Shown here: positions 17,016 to 25,763 of the stretch, piece after piece
Layout of the letters: the number at the start of each line of letters is the position of its first letter
Position numbering within the stretch: position 1 is the first letter of the stretch
Assembly: GCF_902459695.1 (NCBI RefSeq)
Contig: NZ_CABPRZ010000005.1
Location: 1 to 64,000 of the forward strand
Source: Pandoraea terrae
Lineage (GTDB): Bacteria > Pseudomonadota > Gammaproteobacteria > Burkholderiales > Burkholderiaceae
Length of the DNA stretch: 64,000 nt
Reading direction: 5' to 3'
Position numbers and translations under genes: made by a program
The notes under the pieces: model-generated
Told to the model about the DNA's origin: nothing
What the model saw: only the letters and a program-made list of their open reading frames with translations
The model's database searches: none

Positions 17016-17312
17016 ATGACGCGAATGCACAATCCGCCGCACCCCGGCGAAACGCTCAAGGAGGACGTGCTGCCCGCCTTGGGGCTGACCGTGACGCAGG
17101 CAGCCGAACAGCTCGGCGTGTCTCGGGTGGCGCTGTCTCGCGTGTTGAACGGGCGTGCCGCTATCAGCGCCGACATGGCTATCCGGTTGTCTCAATGGTT
17201 GGGAGGCAATCCGGAGGTCTGGCTGCGTGAGCAGCTTCAATACGACCTTTGGCATGCAATGCAAAAGAGCACCGTCAAGGTGAGGCCCGCGGAGGGTGTC
17301 TCCGCAGCATGA
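17016..17312 (+). CDS. higA: HigA-type antitoxin (XRE helix-turn-helix)
   Basis: This 98-residue protein begins with HNPPHPGETLKEDVL, the hallmark N-terminus of HigA/VapI antitoxins. A helix-turn-helix follows at about residues 25-60 (LTVTQAAEQLGVSRVALSRV). It ends with the dimerisation segment NPEVWLREQLQYDLWHA. It is expected to bind HigB and repress the promoter. GAGGA overlapping the toxin stop codon provides translation coupling. The start at 17016 is chosen for this site and for family length. Confidence 0.92.
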   Translation: MTRMHNPPHPGETLKEDVLPALGLTVTQAAEQLGVSRVALSRVLNGRAAISADMAIRLSQWLGGNPEVWLREQLQYDLWHAMQKSTVKVRPAEGVSAA

Positions 17313-17355
17313 CGGCCGTAGGTACGGCGGCACCACGGTTTGCGGAGCAACGAAA

Positions 17356-17381
17356 AACGGCTTCCATCGCTGGAAGCCGTT
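17356..17381. terminator. Bidirectional hairpin terminator between higA and the TPR gene
   Basis: A perfect 11-bp stem, AACGGCTTCCA (17356-17366) with TGGAAGCCGTT (17371-17381), has a 4-nt loop. On the minus strand it runs into TTTTT, so it best serves the convergent TPR gene. A second inverted repeat (CCCCCCCT 17422-17429 with AGGGGGGG 17446-17453) lies between it and that gene. Confidence 0.75.
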
Positions 17382-17528
17382 CTCAAGCCACCGTCGGATG
17401 CGCTCATGGCTCCCAGCCATTCCCCCCCTCCGACACGACAGCGTTAGGGGGGGAGACGTTGATTCAGCGACTGCAGCCGGAGTGATGCGCAACCACTTGC
17501 CCTGGCGCCCATCACAGAGCGTCGTCCT

Positions 17529-19334
17529 TCATATCTGACTGAACCCGACGCGGGATAGCAGTTCAGAGAATCTGGGATCGAAGCGAGCGCTGTCGAAGGT
17601 AGGTTCTGTCCTGAGCTCAATGAAGTCAGGACTGTGCTCATCGTAGGCTTTTTCCAGCCAGCCGAAGGTCTGCTCTTTGTCCCCGAGCGAACCAAACACT
17701 TTCGCCATGTTGTAGGGGTGGACGTAGTGCTTGTCGGATTCCGTCTCCAGCGCATCCACGATCTGCTGCATGGCCGCTCTCATGTCGGCGGCAGCGTAGG
17801 TCTGGGCCAGCCCCGTCAGCGCCTCTGTGCTCCTCCCGGAAAGCGTTACAGCCTTCTGCATCTCCTCGATTGCGTCATGGAACAACTTCTGTTGCTGGTA
17901 GACCAATCCCAGCCTGAAGTGAAGCAGAAAGTGGTTTGGATCGATTTCCAGGGCTTTACGGAGTTCGTCCCGTGCCTGGTCGTATCGCCGAGCAAGGTAC
18001 AAGATGATGGCAACAGATGAATTCACCACTGAATTCAACGGATCCATCTGTTGGGACTGCCTGACCCTGGCAATGGCCTCTTCGGCTCTGCCTGCCATCA
18101 TGAGATATTCCGCGTACCAATAATAGGCGATCGCGTGTCCTGGACTCAGGTCAATGGCACGCAGGAAATCCGGTTCCAGATCGATCCAATCCCAATCGTG
18201 CAAACGCACATGGGCCAGTGACGCATAAGCCTCACCCAAATCGGGTTCAATCTGCAGCGCTTTCCTGGCTGCCATTTTTGCTTTATGAAACGTTTCGCGC
18301 GCAGGGCTCACGCCGCGACATGCAAGCATCGTGTAAGCATCGGCCACGCCATCATAGGCGGCCGCAAAGTTCGGCTGGTGTCCAATAGCGAGCTGAAAAT
18401 ACTCAATGCTCTTTCGCATTCCTTCTTCGGTGCGCGTGGACCAGAAGTGACGCCCCTTGAGATAGGCTTCGTGCGCCTGCGCATCAATGGCAGGAGCACG
18501 GTCTAAACGCCCTTGCTCGTGCGGCGTGAGCTTGATCTCAATTTCGCGGGCAATTGCCTTGGCCACCTCGATCTGGAGTGCCAGGATGTCATGTCGGTTC
18601 CCCTCGTAGGTCTCGGCCCAAAGGTGCGTTTCGTCGCTTACCCGGATGAGCTGCGCCGCAACCCGTACCCGATCTCCGGCACGCCGGACGCTTCCCTCAA
18701 GCACGTGGGAAACCCCGAGGTCTTGGCCAATCTGATGAATTGTCCTGGTCGTGGATTTGTAGCGCATCGCCGAAGTCCGGGCGATTACACCCAGGCGCTC
18801 CGGGCTGAGCCGGGCAAGTTGGGTGATCATATCCTCAGTTAAGCCCTCACTGAAGTAATCATATTTGTCGCCGCCACCGAGACTTTCGAACGGAAGCACG
18901 ACGAGTATCACTCGCCCCGCCGATAGCCATGGATTATTTTGGAGCGCTACTGCTTCCGGTTCACTCCGTTCGCTTTCCACCGGCGCCCTGCCGTCAGGTT
19001 GCAAACGCCCCGCTCCATCTTCAGTGAGTGGCGGCCGTCCCGGGGCAGCAGTGACCGGTCGGTGCCGGTTCCGATATAGCGCATCAGTCACAATGATTGC
19101 GATTCCAACAAAGACAATCACCGGCCGGACATCGAGCGCCAGGCGCGACAAATGCTCCACCCTCTCTGGCGCAGCAATATAGCGGATTAGTCGAGCGATG
19201 AATTCCTGCGGCGCGAAGCCGGTGATGGCCAAGAGGACGCCCCCAATGAACCATTCGCTAACCCGCGCTCGCAACATCGCCCACAGGTGCCCCGGTATTC
19301 GCTGTGGGGTTCGTCCGTCTTTTTCATCTTCCAT
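17529..19334 (-). CDS. Membrane protein with TolB/FlgO-like domain and TPR repeats
   Basis: This 601-residue protein has two hydrophobic spans (about residues 27-45 and 70-90). A domain of the TolB/FlgO type follows at about 140-265, with ILVVLPFESLGGGDKYDYF, SEGLTEDMITQLARL and DLGVSHVLEGSVRR. At least eight TPR-like units cover about 285-590 (for example YLARRYDQARDELRKALEID). The middle and C-terminal parts match the back half of adenylate-cyclase or CadC-type signalling proteins. The usual N-terminal cyclase or DNA-binding domain is absent and replaced by membrane spans. The base composition is visibly lower in GC than the neighbours, which fits transfer. Function unknown; a protein-interaction scaffold at the membrane is the most that can be inferred. 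19335-19593 holds no gene. Confidence 0.8.
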   Translation of the reverse strand: MEDEKDGRTPQRIPGHLWAMLRARVSEWFIGGVLLAITGFAPQEFIARLIRYIAAPERVEHLSRLALDVRPVIVFVGIAIIVTDALYRNRHRPVTAAPGRPPLTEDGAGRLQPDGRAPVESERSEPEAVALQNNPWLSAGRVILVVLPFESLGGGDKYDYFSEGLTEDMITQLARLSPERLGVIARTSAMRYKSTTRTIHQIGQDLGVSHVLEGSVRRAGDRVRVAAQLIRVSDETHLWAETYEGNRHDILALQIEVAKAIAREIEIKLTPHEQGRLDRAPAIDAQAHEAYLKGRHFWSTRTEEGMRKSIEYFQLAIGHQPNFAAAYDGVADAYTMLACRGVSPARETFHKAKMAARKALQIEPDLGEAYASLAHVRLHDWDWIDLEPDFLRAIDLSPGHAIAYYWYAEYLMMAGRAEEAIARVRQSQQMDPLNSVVNSSVAIILYLARRYDQARDELRKALEIDPNHFLLHFRLGLVYQQQKLFHDAIEEMQKAVTLSGRSTEALTGLAQTYAAADMRAAMQQIVDALETESDKHYVHPYNMAKVFGSLGDKEQTFGWLEKAYDEHSPDFIELRTEPTFDSARFDPRFSELLSRVGFSQI

Positions 19335-19593
19335 GTCGTCCCCGCATAGAGTCGTGTCGACCAGGCGTTACGGTCCCTGACGCGGCACAGGAAGTTGGGA
19401 GGTGGGCCAAGGCGTACACGCCGTCGCAATCTACGCGCGGCGTTCTCTAGCCTACACAAACAGCGCTCATTGTTTCTGGGGCGAGAGGTAGCGCAGCGCT
19501 GCGGTCCACTAGTAGCCTTCAAGTGACTCGAACGATTCGTGCGCGCGGGAGGATCAAGAAGATTGCAATTCGTGCCACGCCGACATAGCTACA

Positions 19594-19920
19594 TTAATAA
19601 GTATCTGCCTTTCCCAGACGAAAATCTACGCACCACCGTGCAAACCACCCAGCCCCTCCAGTGGATTCGCCCTCGGCGTATAACGCTGTAGTCTTGTGAA
19701 CTGTAACCTCCCGTTGGTACCACTCAAGGGCTTCGCGTAAGGTGGTCCGTTCGGCTTCGCTGCGATCAACGAAGGTTCCGCGCTTCACGGAAGCCTCGAC
19801 TTCGAGTGCTCACGACTCGGCTTCGGCTCTTGTGTTGAACGTCTTGACCTGGGGAGGAAAGCCCTTGCGGGCGATACTGGCTTGCCACCGAAGCTCGCCG
19901 CGCTTGCGGAAGGATGCCAT
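19594..19920 (-). pseudogene. Phage/island tyrosine integrase, N-terminal remnant
   Basis: The frame from 19920 begins MASFRKRGELRWQASIARKG and continues FNTRAEAES, the arm-type DNA-binding N-terminus of tyrosine recombinases. It is broken by an in-frame TGA at 19810-19812. It then continues in the same frame with KRGTFVDRSEAERTTLREAL up to REVTVHK, after which similarity to integrases ends and a stop follows at 19594. The catalytic domain (R-H-R-Y) is missing. It points away from the tRNA on the same strand, the usual arrangement for an integrase beside its attachment site. Confidence 0.8.
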
Positions 19921-20000
19921 TGTTTTTGCCTTTACCTGTGTGAGACCTGGCGGCCTCATTTGGACAGATTTTGGACAAAAAACCGGAACCCGGAAAGACA

Positions 20001-20027
20001 AAGGGGTTAGGCATGGCCTAACCCCTT
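20001..20027. terminator. Hairpin terminator after tRNA-Met
   Basis: A perfect 12-bp stem, AAGGGGTTAGGC (20001-20012) with GCCTAACCCCTT (20016-20027), has a 3-nt loop and begins 9 bp beyond the tRNA CCA end. On the minus strand it is followed by TGTCTTT. Confidence 0.8.
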
Positions 20028-20035
20028 GTTTTGTT

Positions 20036-20112
<77 letters not shown>

Positions 20113-20194
20113 GTAGAGGAGGAATTATAGGGAGGGCCTATGGGGCTGTCAACACCCTTTTGTAATTTTATTGGCTTATCTCGCGTCCCATGAA

Positions 20195-20221
20195 AAATGC
20201 CGGCCACGCGGGCCGGCATTT
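20195..20221 (-). terminator. Terminator of the MHS transporter gene
   Basis: An 11-bp perfect stem, AAATGCCGGCC (20195-20205) with GGCCGGCATTT (20211-20221), runs on the minus strand into TTTTTC, 47 bp after the transporter stop. Confidence 0.9.
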
Positions 20222-20268
20222 CAAAGTGGCATCGGCCGCCCGGACAGACCGGGCGGCCGTGGCGAACG

Positions 20269-21927
20269 TCAGTCGTTCGCGTAGATGTCCACGTCCTTGG
20301 TTTCCCGCACAAACAGCATGCCGATCACGAACGTCACAAGCGCGATGATGATCGGGTACCAGAGGCCCGAGTAGATATCCCCCTTCGCCGCCACCACCGC
20401 GAACGCCGTGGCGGGTAGGAAGCCCCCGAACCAGCCGTTGCCGATGTGATACGGCAGCGACATCGAGGTGTAGCGGATCCGTGTCGGGAACAGTTCCACC
20501 AGCATCGCCGCGATCGGTCCGTACACCATGGTCACGTAGATCACCAGGATCGTCAGGATCACCACCACCATCGGCTTGTTCATCTGTGCCGAGTCGGCCT
20601 TGGGCGGATAGCCGTCGCCCTTCAGTGTCGCGGACATGTCGCCTTCGAACGCCTTGGTCTTGTCCTTCGCGTCCGTCGCCTTGCCGTCGACCGACGAAAT
20701 CACCTTCTCGCCGATCTTGACTTGCGCCAGCGTACCTGCCGGCGCCGCCTGGTTCTGATAGTTCAGGCCCGCGCGTGCCAGATAGCTCTTGGCGATGTCG
20801 CACGACGAGGTGAACTTCGAGGTGCCGACCGGGTTGAACTGGAACGAGCACTCGCTCGGATCGGCGATCACCGTGATCGGCGACCGTTGCGTGGCGGCTT
20901 CGAGCGCCGGATTGGCGTAGTGCGTCAGCGCCTTGAACAGCGGGAAGTAGGTCAGCGCGGCGATCAGGCAGCCGGCCATGATGATCGGCTTGCGGCCGAT
21001 CTTGTCGGACAGCGCGCCGAAGAACACGAAGAACGGGCTGCCGATCAACAGGCTGAGCGCAATCAGGATGTTGGCGGTGTTGCCGTCGACCTTGAGCGTC
21101 TGCGTCATGAAGAACAGCGCGTAGAACTGACCCGTGTACCAGACGACTGCCTGGCCGGCGGTCAGGCCGACGAGCGCCAGGATCACGACCTTCAGGTTCT
21201 TCCATTGGGCGAACGACTCGGTCAGCGGCGCCTTCGAACCCTTGCCTTCGGCCTTCATGCGCTGGAACGCCGGCGACTCGTTGAGCTGCAGGCGAATCCA
21301 CAGCGAGACACCCAGCAGCACGACCGACATCACGAACGGCACGCGCCAGCCCCAATCGGCGAATTGCTCTTCACCCATCCACTGACGCGTGCCGAGAATC
21401 ACCAGCAGCGACAGGAACAGGCCGAGCGTTGCCGTCGTCTGAATCCACGACGTGTAGAAACCGCGGCGGCCGTGCGGGGCGTGCTCGGCCACATACGTGG
21501 CGGCGCCGCCGTACTCGCCGCCGAGCGCAAGGCCTTGCAGCAGGCGCATGCCAATGAAGATGACGGGTGCAGCGATGCCCCAGGACGCATAGCCCGGCAC
21601 CAGACCAACGACCAGCGTGGACAGACCCATCAGCGTAATGGTCACGAGAAACGTGTACTTGCGGCCGACCAGGTCGCCGATACGGCCGAACACGATCGCG
21701 CCGAACGGACGCACCGCAAAACCTGCCGCGAACGACAGCAGCGTGAAGATGAACGCCGCGGTCGGATTGATCCCCGAGAAGAAGTGCTTGCTGATGAAGG
21801 CGGCCAACGAACCGGCCAGGTAAAAGTCGTACCACTCGAACACCGTGCCGAGGGAAGACGCGAAAATGACCTTTCGCTCCTCACCCGTCATCGGCGCATG
21901 GGACGGGGCTGTGGTTGCAGTAGCCAT
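20269..21927 (-). CDS. MFS transporter, metabolite:H+ symporter (MHS) family
   Basis: This 552-residue inner-membrane protein belongs to the proline/betaine-alpha-ketoglutarate branch of MFS. It has EWYDFYLAGSLAAFI near residue 31, RPFGAIVFGRIGDLVGRKY near 73 (the MFS loop signature) and RGFYTSWIQTTATLG near 157. An unusually long hydrophilic loop at about residues 345-430 contains two Cys (SECSFQFNP and SSCDIAKS) that could form a disulphide outside the membrane. The start at 21927 is chosen for AGGAGA upstream. The TctE/TctD genes lie just upstream on the same strand and may control it. Substrate not predictable from sequence. Confidence 0.88.
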   Translation of the reverse strand: MATATTAPSHAPMTGEERKVIFASSLGTVFEWYDFYLAGSLAAFISKHFFSGINPTAAFIFTLLSFAAGFAVRPFGAIVFGRIGDLVGRKYTFLVTITLMGLSTLVVGLVPGYASWGIAAPVIFIGMRLLQGLALGGEYGGAATYVAEHAPHGRRGFYTSWIQTTATLGLFLSLLVILGTRQWMGEEQFADWGWRVPFVMSVVLLGVSLWIRLQLNESPAFQRMKAEGKGSKAPLTESFAQWKNLKVVILALVGLTAGQAVVWYTGQFYALFFMTQTLKVDGNTANILIALSLLIGSPFFVFFGALSDKIGRKPIIMAGCLIAALTYFPLFKALTHYANPALEAATQRSPITVIADPSECSFQFNPVGTSKFTSSCDIAKSYLARAGLNYQNQAAPAGTLAQVKIGEKVISSVDGKATDAKDKTKAFEGDMSATLKGDGYPPKADSAQMNKPMVVVILTILVIYVTMVYGPIAAMLVELFPTRIRYTSMSLPYHIGNGWFGGFLPATAFAVVAAKGDIYSGLWYPIIIALVTFVIGMLFVRETKDVDIYAND

Positions 21928-22050
21928 GCGGTTGTCTCCTGTCGTGTTTATATGCACGGCCTGTCGGACCGTTGCACTGATTATTGGCGGGCAACCTTAC
22001 CTGCGTCTGACGGGAAACTGACGCGAACCTTACGTGTGTAGGGACTTACC

Positions 22051-23652
22051 CTAGAAATTCGGCTTGCCGATGGCCGGCGTGAGCGGCAACGTCACGCGGA
22101 AGAGGGTGCCGGTCGCTTCCGGTTGTTGCGCGTCGACGTGATCGAGCACCTGGACTTCGCCGCGGTGGATCTGCACGATCTCGCGCACGATGGCCAGGCC
22201 GAGGCCGCTGCCGTCGCTGTCGCTGCCGAGGATGCGGTAAAAGCGCTCGAATACGCGATGCCGTTCGGCGGCCGGAATGCCGGGGCCGGTGTCCTCGACT
22301 TCGACATGCACGAACCCGTCGGAAGGCTCGAGCCGCAAGCGCACCGTGACCTTGCCGCCGAAGGGGGTGTAACGGATCGCATTGTCGATGAGGTTGTTGA
22401 GCAACTCGCGCACCATTAACGATTGCCCGGAGAAATGCACCGGAAACGGCGGCTCTTCATAACCGAGGTCAATGCCCTTGGTGAGGGCGGCCTGAACCCA
22501 ATCCTGCAGCGCACTGCGCGCAAGCGTGCTCAGATTGAACGGGGTGAACGCGGCCGCGTCGTTGGCGCTGTTCTCCGTGCGCGCGAGCGCGAGCAACTGA
22601 TTGACGAGGCGCGCTGCCTGTTCCGAACTGGCCGCGATTTGCGAAAGCGACCGGCGAAGTTCATCGGGCGACGTCTGACGCAGTGCCAGCTCGGCTTGCG
22701 TGCGCAATCCGGCCAGCGGCGTCTTCAACTGATGTGCGGCGTCCGCGATGAAGCGTTGTTGCAGCTTCATGTTCTGTTCAAGGCGTCCGAGCAGTTCGTT
22801 CAACGAATTGACGAGCGGTGCGATCTCGGGCGGCGCTTGCCGTGCTTCGAGCGGCGAAAGATCATCGGGACGCCGCGCACGGATGTGCTCCTGCAAGGCA
22901 TGCAGCGGTGCGAGGCCCCGCGTCAGGCCGAACCAGACCAGCACGATGGCAAGCGGCAGAATCACGAACTGCGGCAGGATCACGCCCTTGATGATTTCGT
23001 TGGCGAGCTGACTGCGCTTGTCGAGCGTTTCGGCGACCTGGACGAGCGCCGTGCCGCCCGAGGGCGCAAGGCGCGGCAGGTCGACATAGGTATAGGCGAT
23101 GCGGATATCGTTGCCGCCGAGCATTTCGTCGCGGAATTGCACGACGCCCGGTTGCGGGCGGTCGTCTTCGTGCGGCAGGGGCAACTCGCTCGTGCCGCCA
23201 ACCAGTTCGTCCTTTGCGCCGAGTACCTGGTAATAAATGTTGTCAGTCGCGTCGGCGCGCAGCAGATCGCGCGCCGGCATCGGCAGCGACAGCGTGACCT
23301 GTCCACGATCAAGGTGCACCTGCTGGGCGAGCACGTAGGTGTTGGTTTCCAGCGTGCGGTCGAAGGGGCCGTTCGCAATCGATTTGGCGACGAGGTACGT
23401 CACCGCGATGCTCATCGGCCACAGCAGCAGCAGCGGGGCGAGCATCCAGTCGAGGATTTCCCCGAAAAGCGAGCGGGGCGGCATCTCGATTTCGCGCTCG
23501 GCGGGCGCGGCGAAGCCTGGCTTCGCAAACGGGTCGGAGAATGGATCGAACGGATCGGTGGAGCCGGGCGGCAACGGGTCGTGATGCGGCGGCATCCCGG
23601 GTTTCACGGGACGCGGAAGACCGTCGGAGGATGCACGATGCCACAGTTTCAT
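22051..23652 (-). CDS. tctE: Sensor histidine kinase, TctE-like
   Basis: This 533-residue membrane kinase has a proline-rich cytoplasmic N-terminus (about 1-60) and TM1 at about 67-90. A periplasmic sensor domain of TctE_N type (about 95-225) and TM2 near 230-250 follow. The phosphoacceptor region AAHQLKTPLAGLR is near 310. ATP-binding boxes are NLIDNAIRY near 430, DTGPGIP near 465 and GSGLGLAIV near 490. It follows the response regulator by 54 bp. The TctDE group responds to tricarboxylates in Salmonella; here the signal is unknown, and the next gene downstream is an MHS transporter. Confidence 0.9.
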   Translation of the reverse strand: MKLWHRASSDGLPRPVKPGMPPHHDPLPPGSTDPFDPFSDPFAKPGFAAPAEREIEMPPRSLFGEILDWMLAPLLLLWPMSIAVTYLVAKSIANGPFDRTLETNTYVLAQQVHLDRGQVTLSLPMPARDLLRADATDNIYYQVLGAKDELVGGTSELPLPHEDDRPQPGVVQFRDEMLGGNDIRIAYTYVDLPRLAPSGGTALVQVAETLDKRSQLANEIIKGVILPQFVILPLAIVLVWFGLTRGLAPLHALQEHIRARRPDDLSPLEARQAPPEIAPLVNSLNELLGRLEQNMKLQQRFIADAAHQLKTPLAGLRTQAELALRQTSPDELRRSLSQIAASSEQAARLVNQLLALARTENSANDAAAFTPFNLSTLARSALQDWVQAALTKGIDLGYEEPPFPVHFSGQSLMVRELLNNLIDNAIRYTPFGGKVTVRLRLEPSDGFVHVEVEDTGPGIPAAERHRVFERFYRILGSDSDGSGLGLAIVREIVQIHRGEVQVLDHVDAQQPEATGTLFRVTLPLTPAIGKPNF

Positions 23653-23706
23653 ACGTCTATGCGCCGGCCTCGCGCGGGTGGGGTGCGCGTATCGCGCTCA
23701 TCGCCG

Positions 23707-24408
23707 TCAAACCGCAGTGGCGCTGGCCGGGGCGGGGGTGCTGGACGGCTTTTCCAAACAGTAACCGAGGCCGCGGATGGTTGCGATGCGCACGCCGCTC
23801 GGTTCGATCTTCTTGCGCAACCGGTGCATGTAGACTTCGATGGCGTTGTTGCTCACTTCCTCGCCCCAACCGCAAAGATGGTCGACGAGCTGCTCCTTCG
23901 ACACGAGGCGGCCGGTGCGCAGCAGTAGAACCTCGAGCAATTCGAGTTCACGCGCCGACAGGTCGAGCATCTGCTCATGAATATAGGCGGTGCGGCCGAC
24001 CTGATCGAACGACAGCGGGCCATGCCGGATGACGGTCGAGCCGCCGCCGGCGCCGCGCCGGGTGAGGGCGCGCACCCGCGCTTCGAGTTCCGCAAGTGCG
24101 AATGGCTTGGCCATGTAATCGTCTGCGCCCAGATCGAGTCCCTTCACGCGTTCGTCGACACTGTCGGAGGCGGTAAGGATCAGGACGGGCAGATGGGAAT
24201 TGCGTGCGCGCAGGCGGCGCAGGACTTCGAGGCCGGGCAGGCGGGGCAGGCCAAGGTCGAGGATCAGCAGGTCGAACGTTTGCGCCGCGAGTGCCGAATC
24301 GGCTTCGAGGCCGGTCTTCACATGATCCACGGCGTAGCCCGCCTGGCGCAGCGAGCGTGTCAGGGCGTCGGCCAGAATGCTGTCATCCTCTGCGATGAGA
24401 ATTCGCAT
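23707..24408 (-). CDS. tctD: Response regulator, OmpR/TctD family
   Basis: This 233-residue two-component regulator has a receiver domain at 1-115 (MRILIAEDDSILADAL, phospho-Asp in LLILDLGLPRLPG near 51, Lys in YMAKPFALAEL). A winged-helix DNA-binding domain follows at about 130-220 (SARELELLEVLLL, ending IRGLGYCLEKP). It is the first gene of the tctDE pair and divergent from recA with 200 bp between the starts. The start at 24408 fits homologues; no clear Shine-Dalgarno is seen. Confidence 0.9.
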   Translation of the reverse strand: MRILIAEDDSILADALTRSLRQAGYAVDHVKTGLEADSALAAQTFDLLILDLGLPRLPGLEVLRRLRARNSHLPVLILTASDSVDERVKGLDLGADDYMAKPFALAELEARVRALTRRGAGGGSTVIRHGPLSFDQVGRTAYIHEQMLDLSARELELLEVLLLRTGRLVSKEQLVDHLCGWGEEVSNNAIEVYMHRLRKKIEPSGVRIATIRGLGYCLEKPSSTPAPASATAV

Positions 24409-24524
24409 GGGCGTGATAGGCTTATCGATACACCGGCGCGTGTCGTGGCGATCCGGCGAGTCTCCGTTGTAGGCGCGTGGTCGCGGCTTTTTTCTGTCGT
24501 ATCGGCGCAATCGGACAACAGGCA

Positions 24525-24555
24525 CTTGCAAAAAACACTGGTTTTTTATACAGTG
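24525..24555 (+). promoter_or_regulatory. recA promoter with LexA (SOS) box
   Basis: CACTGGTTTTTTATACAGTG at 24536-24555 has the CTG-N10-CAG pattern of proteobacterial LexA boxes with perfect CACTG/CAGTG ends. A candidate -35 CTTGCA (24525-24530) and -10 TATACA (24547-24552) with 16-bp spacing put the box over the -10. LexA would therefore block the promoter until DNA damage. Confidence 0.85.
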
Positions 24556-24608
24556 CTGACATCACGCCTCACTCGAGCCGTCTCGCTCATCATATCAAAG
24601 GACGATTC

Positions 24609-25673
24609 ATGGAAGAAAGCAAGAAAGGGTCCGCCGCCCTGTCGGCCGAGAAAGGCAAGGCACTGGCTGCCGCGCTCGCGCAGATCGAAAAGCAGTTCGG
24701 CAAGGGCTCGATCATGCGTCTCGGCGATAGCGATGTCGCAGAGAACATCCAGGTTGTCTCGACCGGCTCGCTGGGCCTCGATATCGCGCTGGGCGTCGGC
24801 GGTCTGCCGCGCGGTCGTGTCGTGGAAATCTACGGCCCGGAATCGTCGGGCAAGACCACGCTGACGTTGCAGGTCGTCGCCGAAATGCAGAAGCTGGGCG
24901 GTACATGCGCGTTTATCGACGCCGAACACGCGCTGGACGTCGGCTACGCCAACAAGCTGGGCGTGTCGGTGCCGGAACTGTTGATCTCGCAGCCGGATAC
25001 GGGCGAGCAGGCGCTGGAAATCGCCGACGCGCTGGTGCGCTCGGGCTCAATCGACCTGATCGTGATCGACTCGGTGGCGGCGCTCGTGCCGAAGGCCGAA
25101 ATCGAAGGCGAAATGGGAGATTCCCTGCCGGGCCTGCAGGCGCGTCTGATGTCGCAAGCGCTGCGCAAGCTGACAGGCACGATCAAGCGCACCAACTGCA
25201 TGGTGATCTTCATCAACCAGATCCGCATGAAAATTGGCGTGATGTTTGGCAACCCGGAAACAACCACGGGCGGCAACGCGCTGAAGTTCTACGCCTCGGT
25301 GCGCCTGGACATCCGCCGTATCGGTTCGATCAAGAAGGGCGACGAAGTCATTGGCAACGAAACGCGCGTGAAGGTTGTGAAAAACAAAGTCTCGCCGCCG
25401 TTCCGCGAAGCCATCTTCGACATTCTTTACGGTGCGGGCATCTCGCGCGAAGGCGAAATCATCGATCTGGGCGTCGGCGCGAAGATCGTCGAGAAGTCCG
25501 GTGCGTGGTACAGCTATAACGGTGAGAAGATCGGTCAAGGCAAGGACAACGCACGCGAGTTCCTGCGCGAGAATCCCGATCTGGCCCGTGAGATCGAAAA
25601 CAAGGTGCGTGCCGCTGTCGGCGTCACGGCGGCCAATGAAACGGGCGAGATCGAAACTGAAGACGAAGCTTGA
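24609..25673 (+). CDS. recA: Recombinase RecA
   Basis: RecA is the ATP-dependent strand-exchange protein and SOS coprotease. The 354-residue length is standard. Visible features are the start [11 protein letters not shown], Walker A GPESSGKT near 68, the [19 protein letters not shown] Walker B and L1 loop region, [20 protein letters not shown] (L2) near 200, and the acidic C-terminus. The start at 24609 fits homologues and the promoter spacing; longer in-frame starts would lie within the promoter. A terminator separates it from recX, so recX is probably expressed by read-through or weakly. Confidence 0.98.
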   Translation: MEESKKGSAALSAEKGKALAAALAQIEKQFGKGSIMRLGDSDVAENIQVVSTGSLGLDIALGVGGLPRGRVVEIYGPESSGKTTLTLQVVAEMQKLGGTCAFIDAEHALDVGYANKLGVSVPELLISQPDTGEQALEIADALVRSGSIDLIVIDSVAALVPKAEIEGEMGDSLPGLQARLMSQALRKLTGTIKRTNCMVIFINQIRMKIGVMFGNPETTTGGNALKFYASVRLDIRRIGSIKKGDEVIGNETRVKVVKNKVSPPFREAIFDILYGAGISREGEIIDLGVGAKIVEKSGAWYSYNGEKIGQGKDNAREFLRENPDLAREIENKVRAAVGVTAANETGEIETEDEA

Positions 25674-25703
25674 CCCGTTGTTGCATCTTTTTGCGGGCGT
25701 GAG

Positions 25704-25730
25704 ACCGGCATCGCTTGAGATGCCGGTTTT
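25704..25730 (+). terminator. Terminator between recA and recX
   Basis: A 9-bp perfect stem, ACCGGCATC (25704-25712) with GATGCCGGT (25719-25727), ends in TTT. It lies 30 bp after recA and upstream of the recX ribosome-binding site, where partial read-through could set the recA:recX ratio. Confidence 0.85.
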
Positions 25731-25763
25731 CCGATTGCATTCACGCTTACGAGAGGCATGCGC

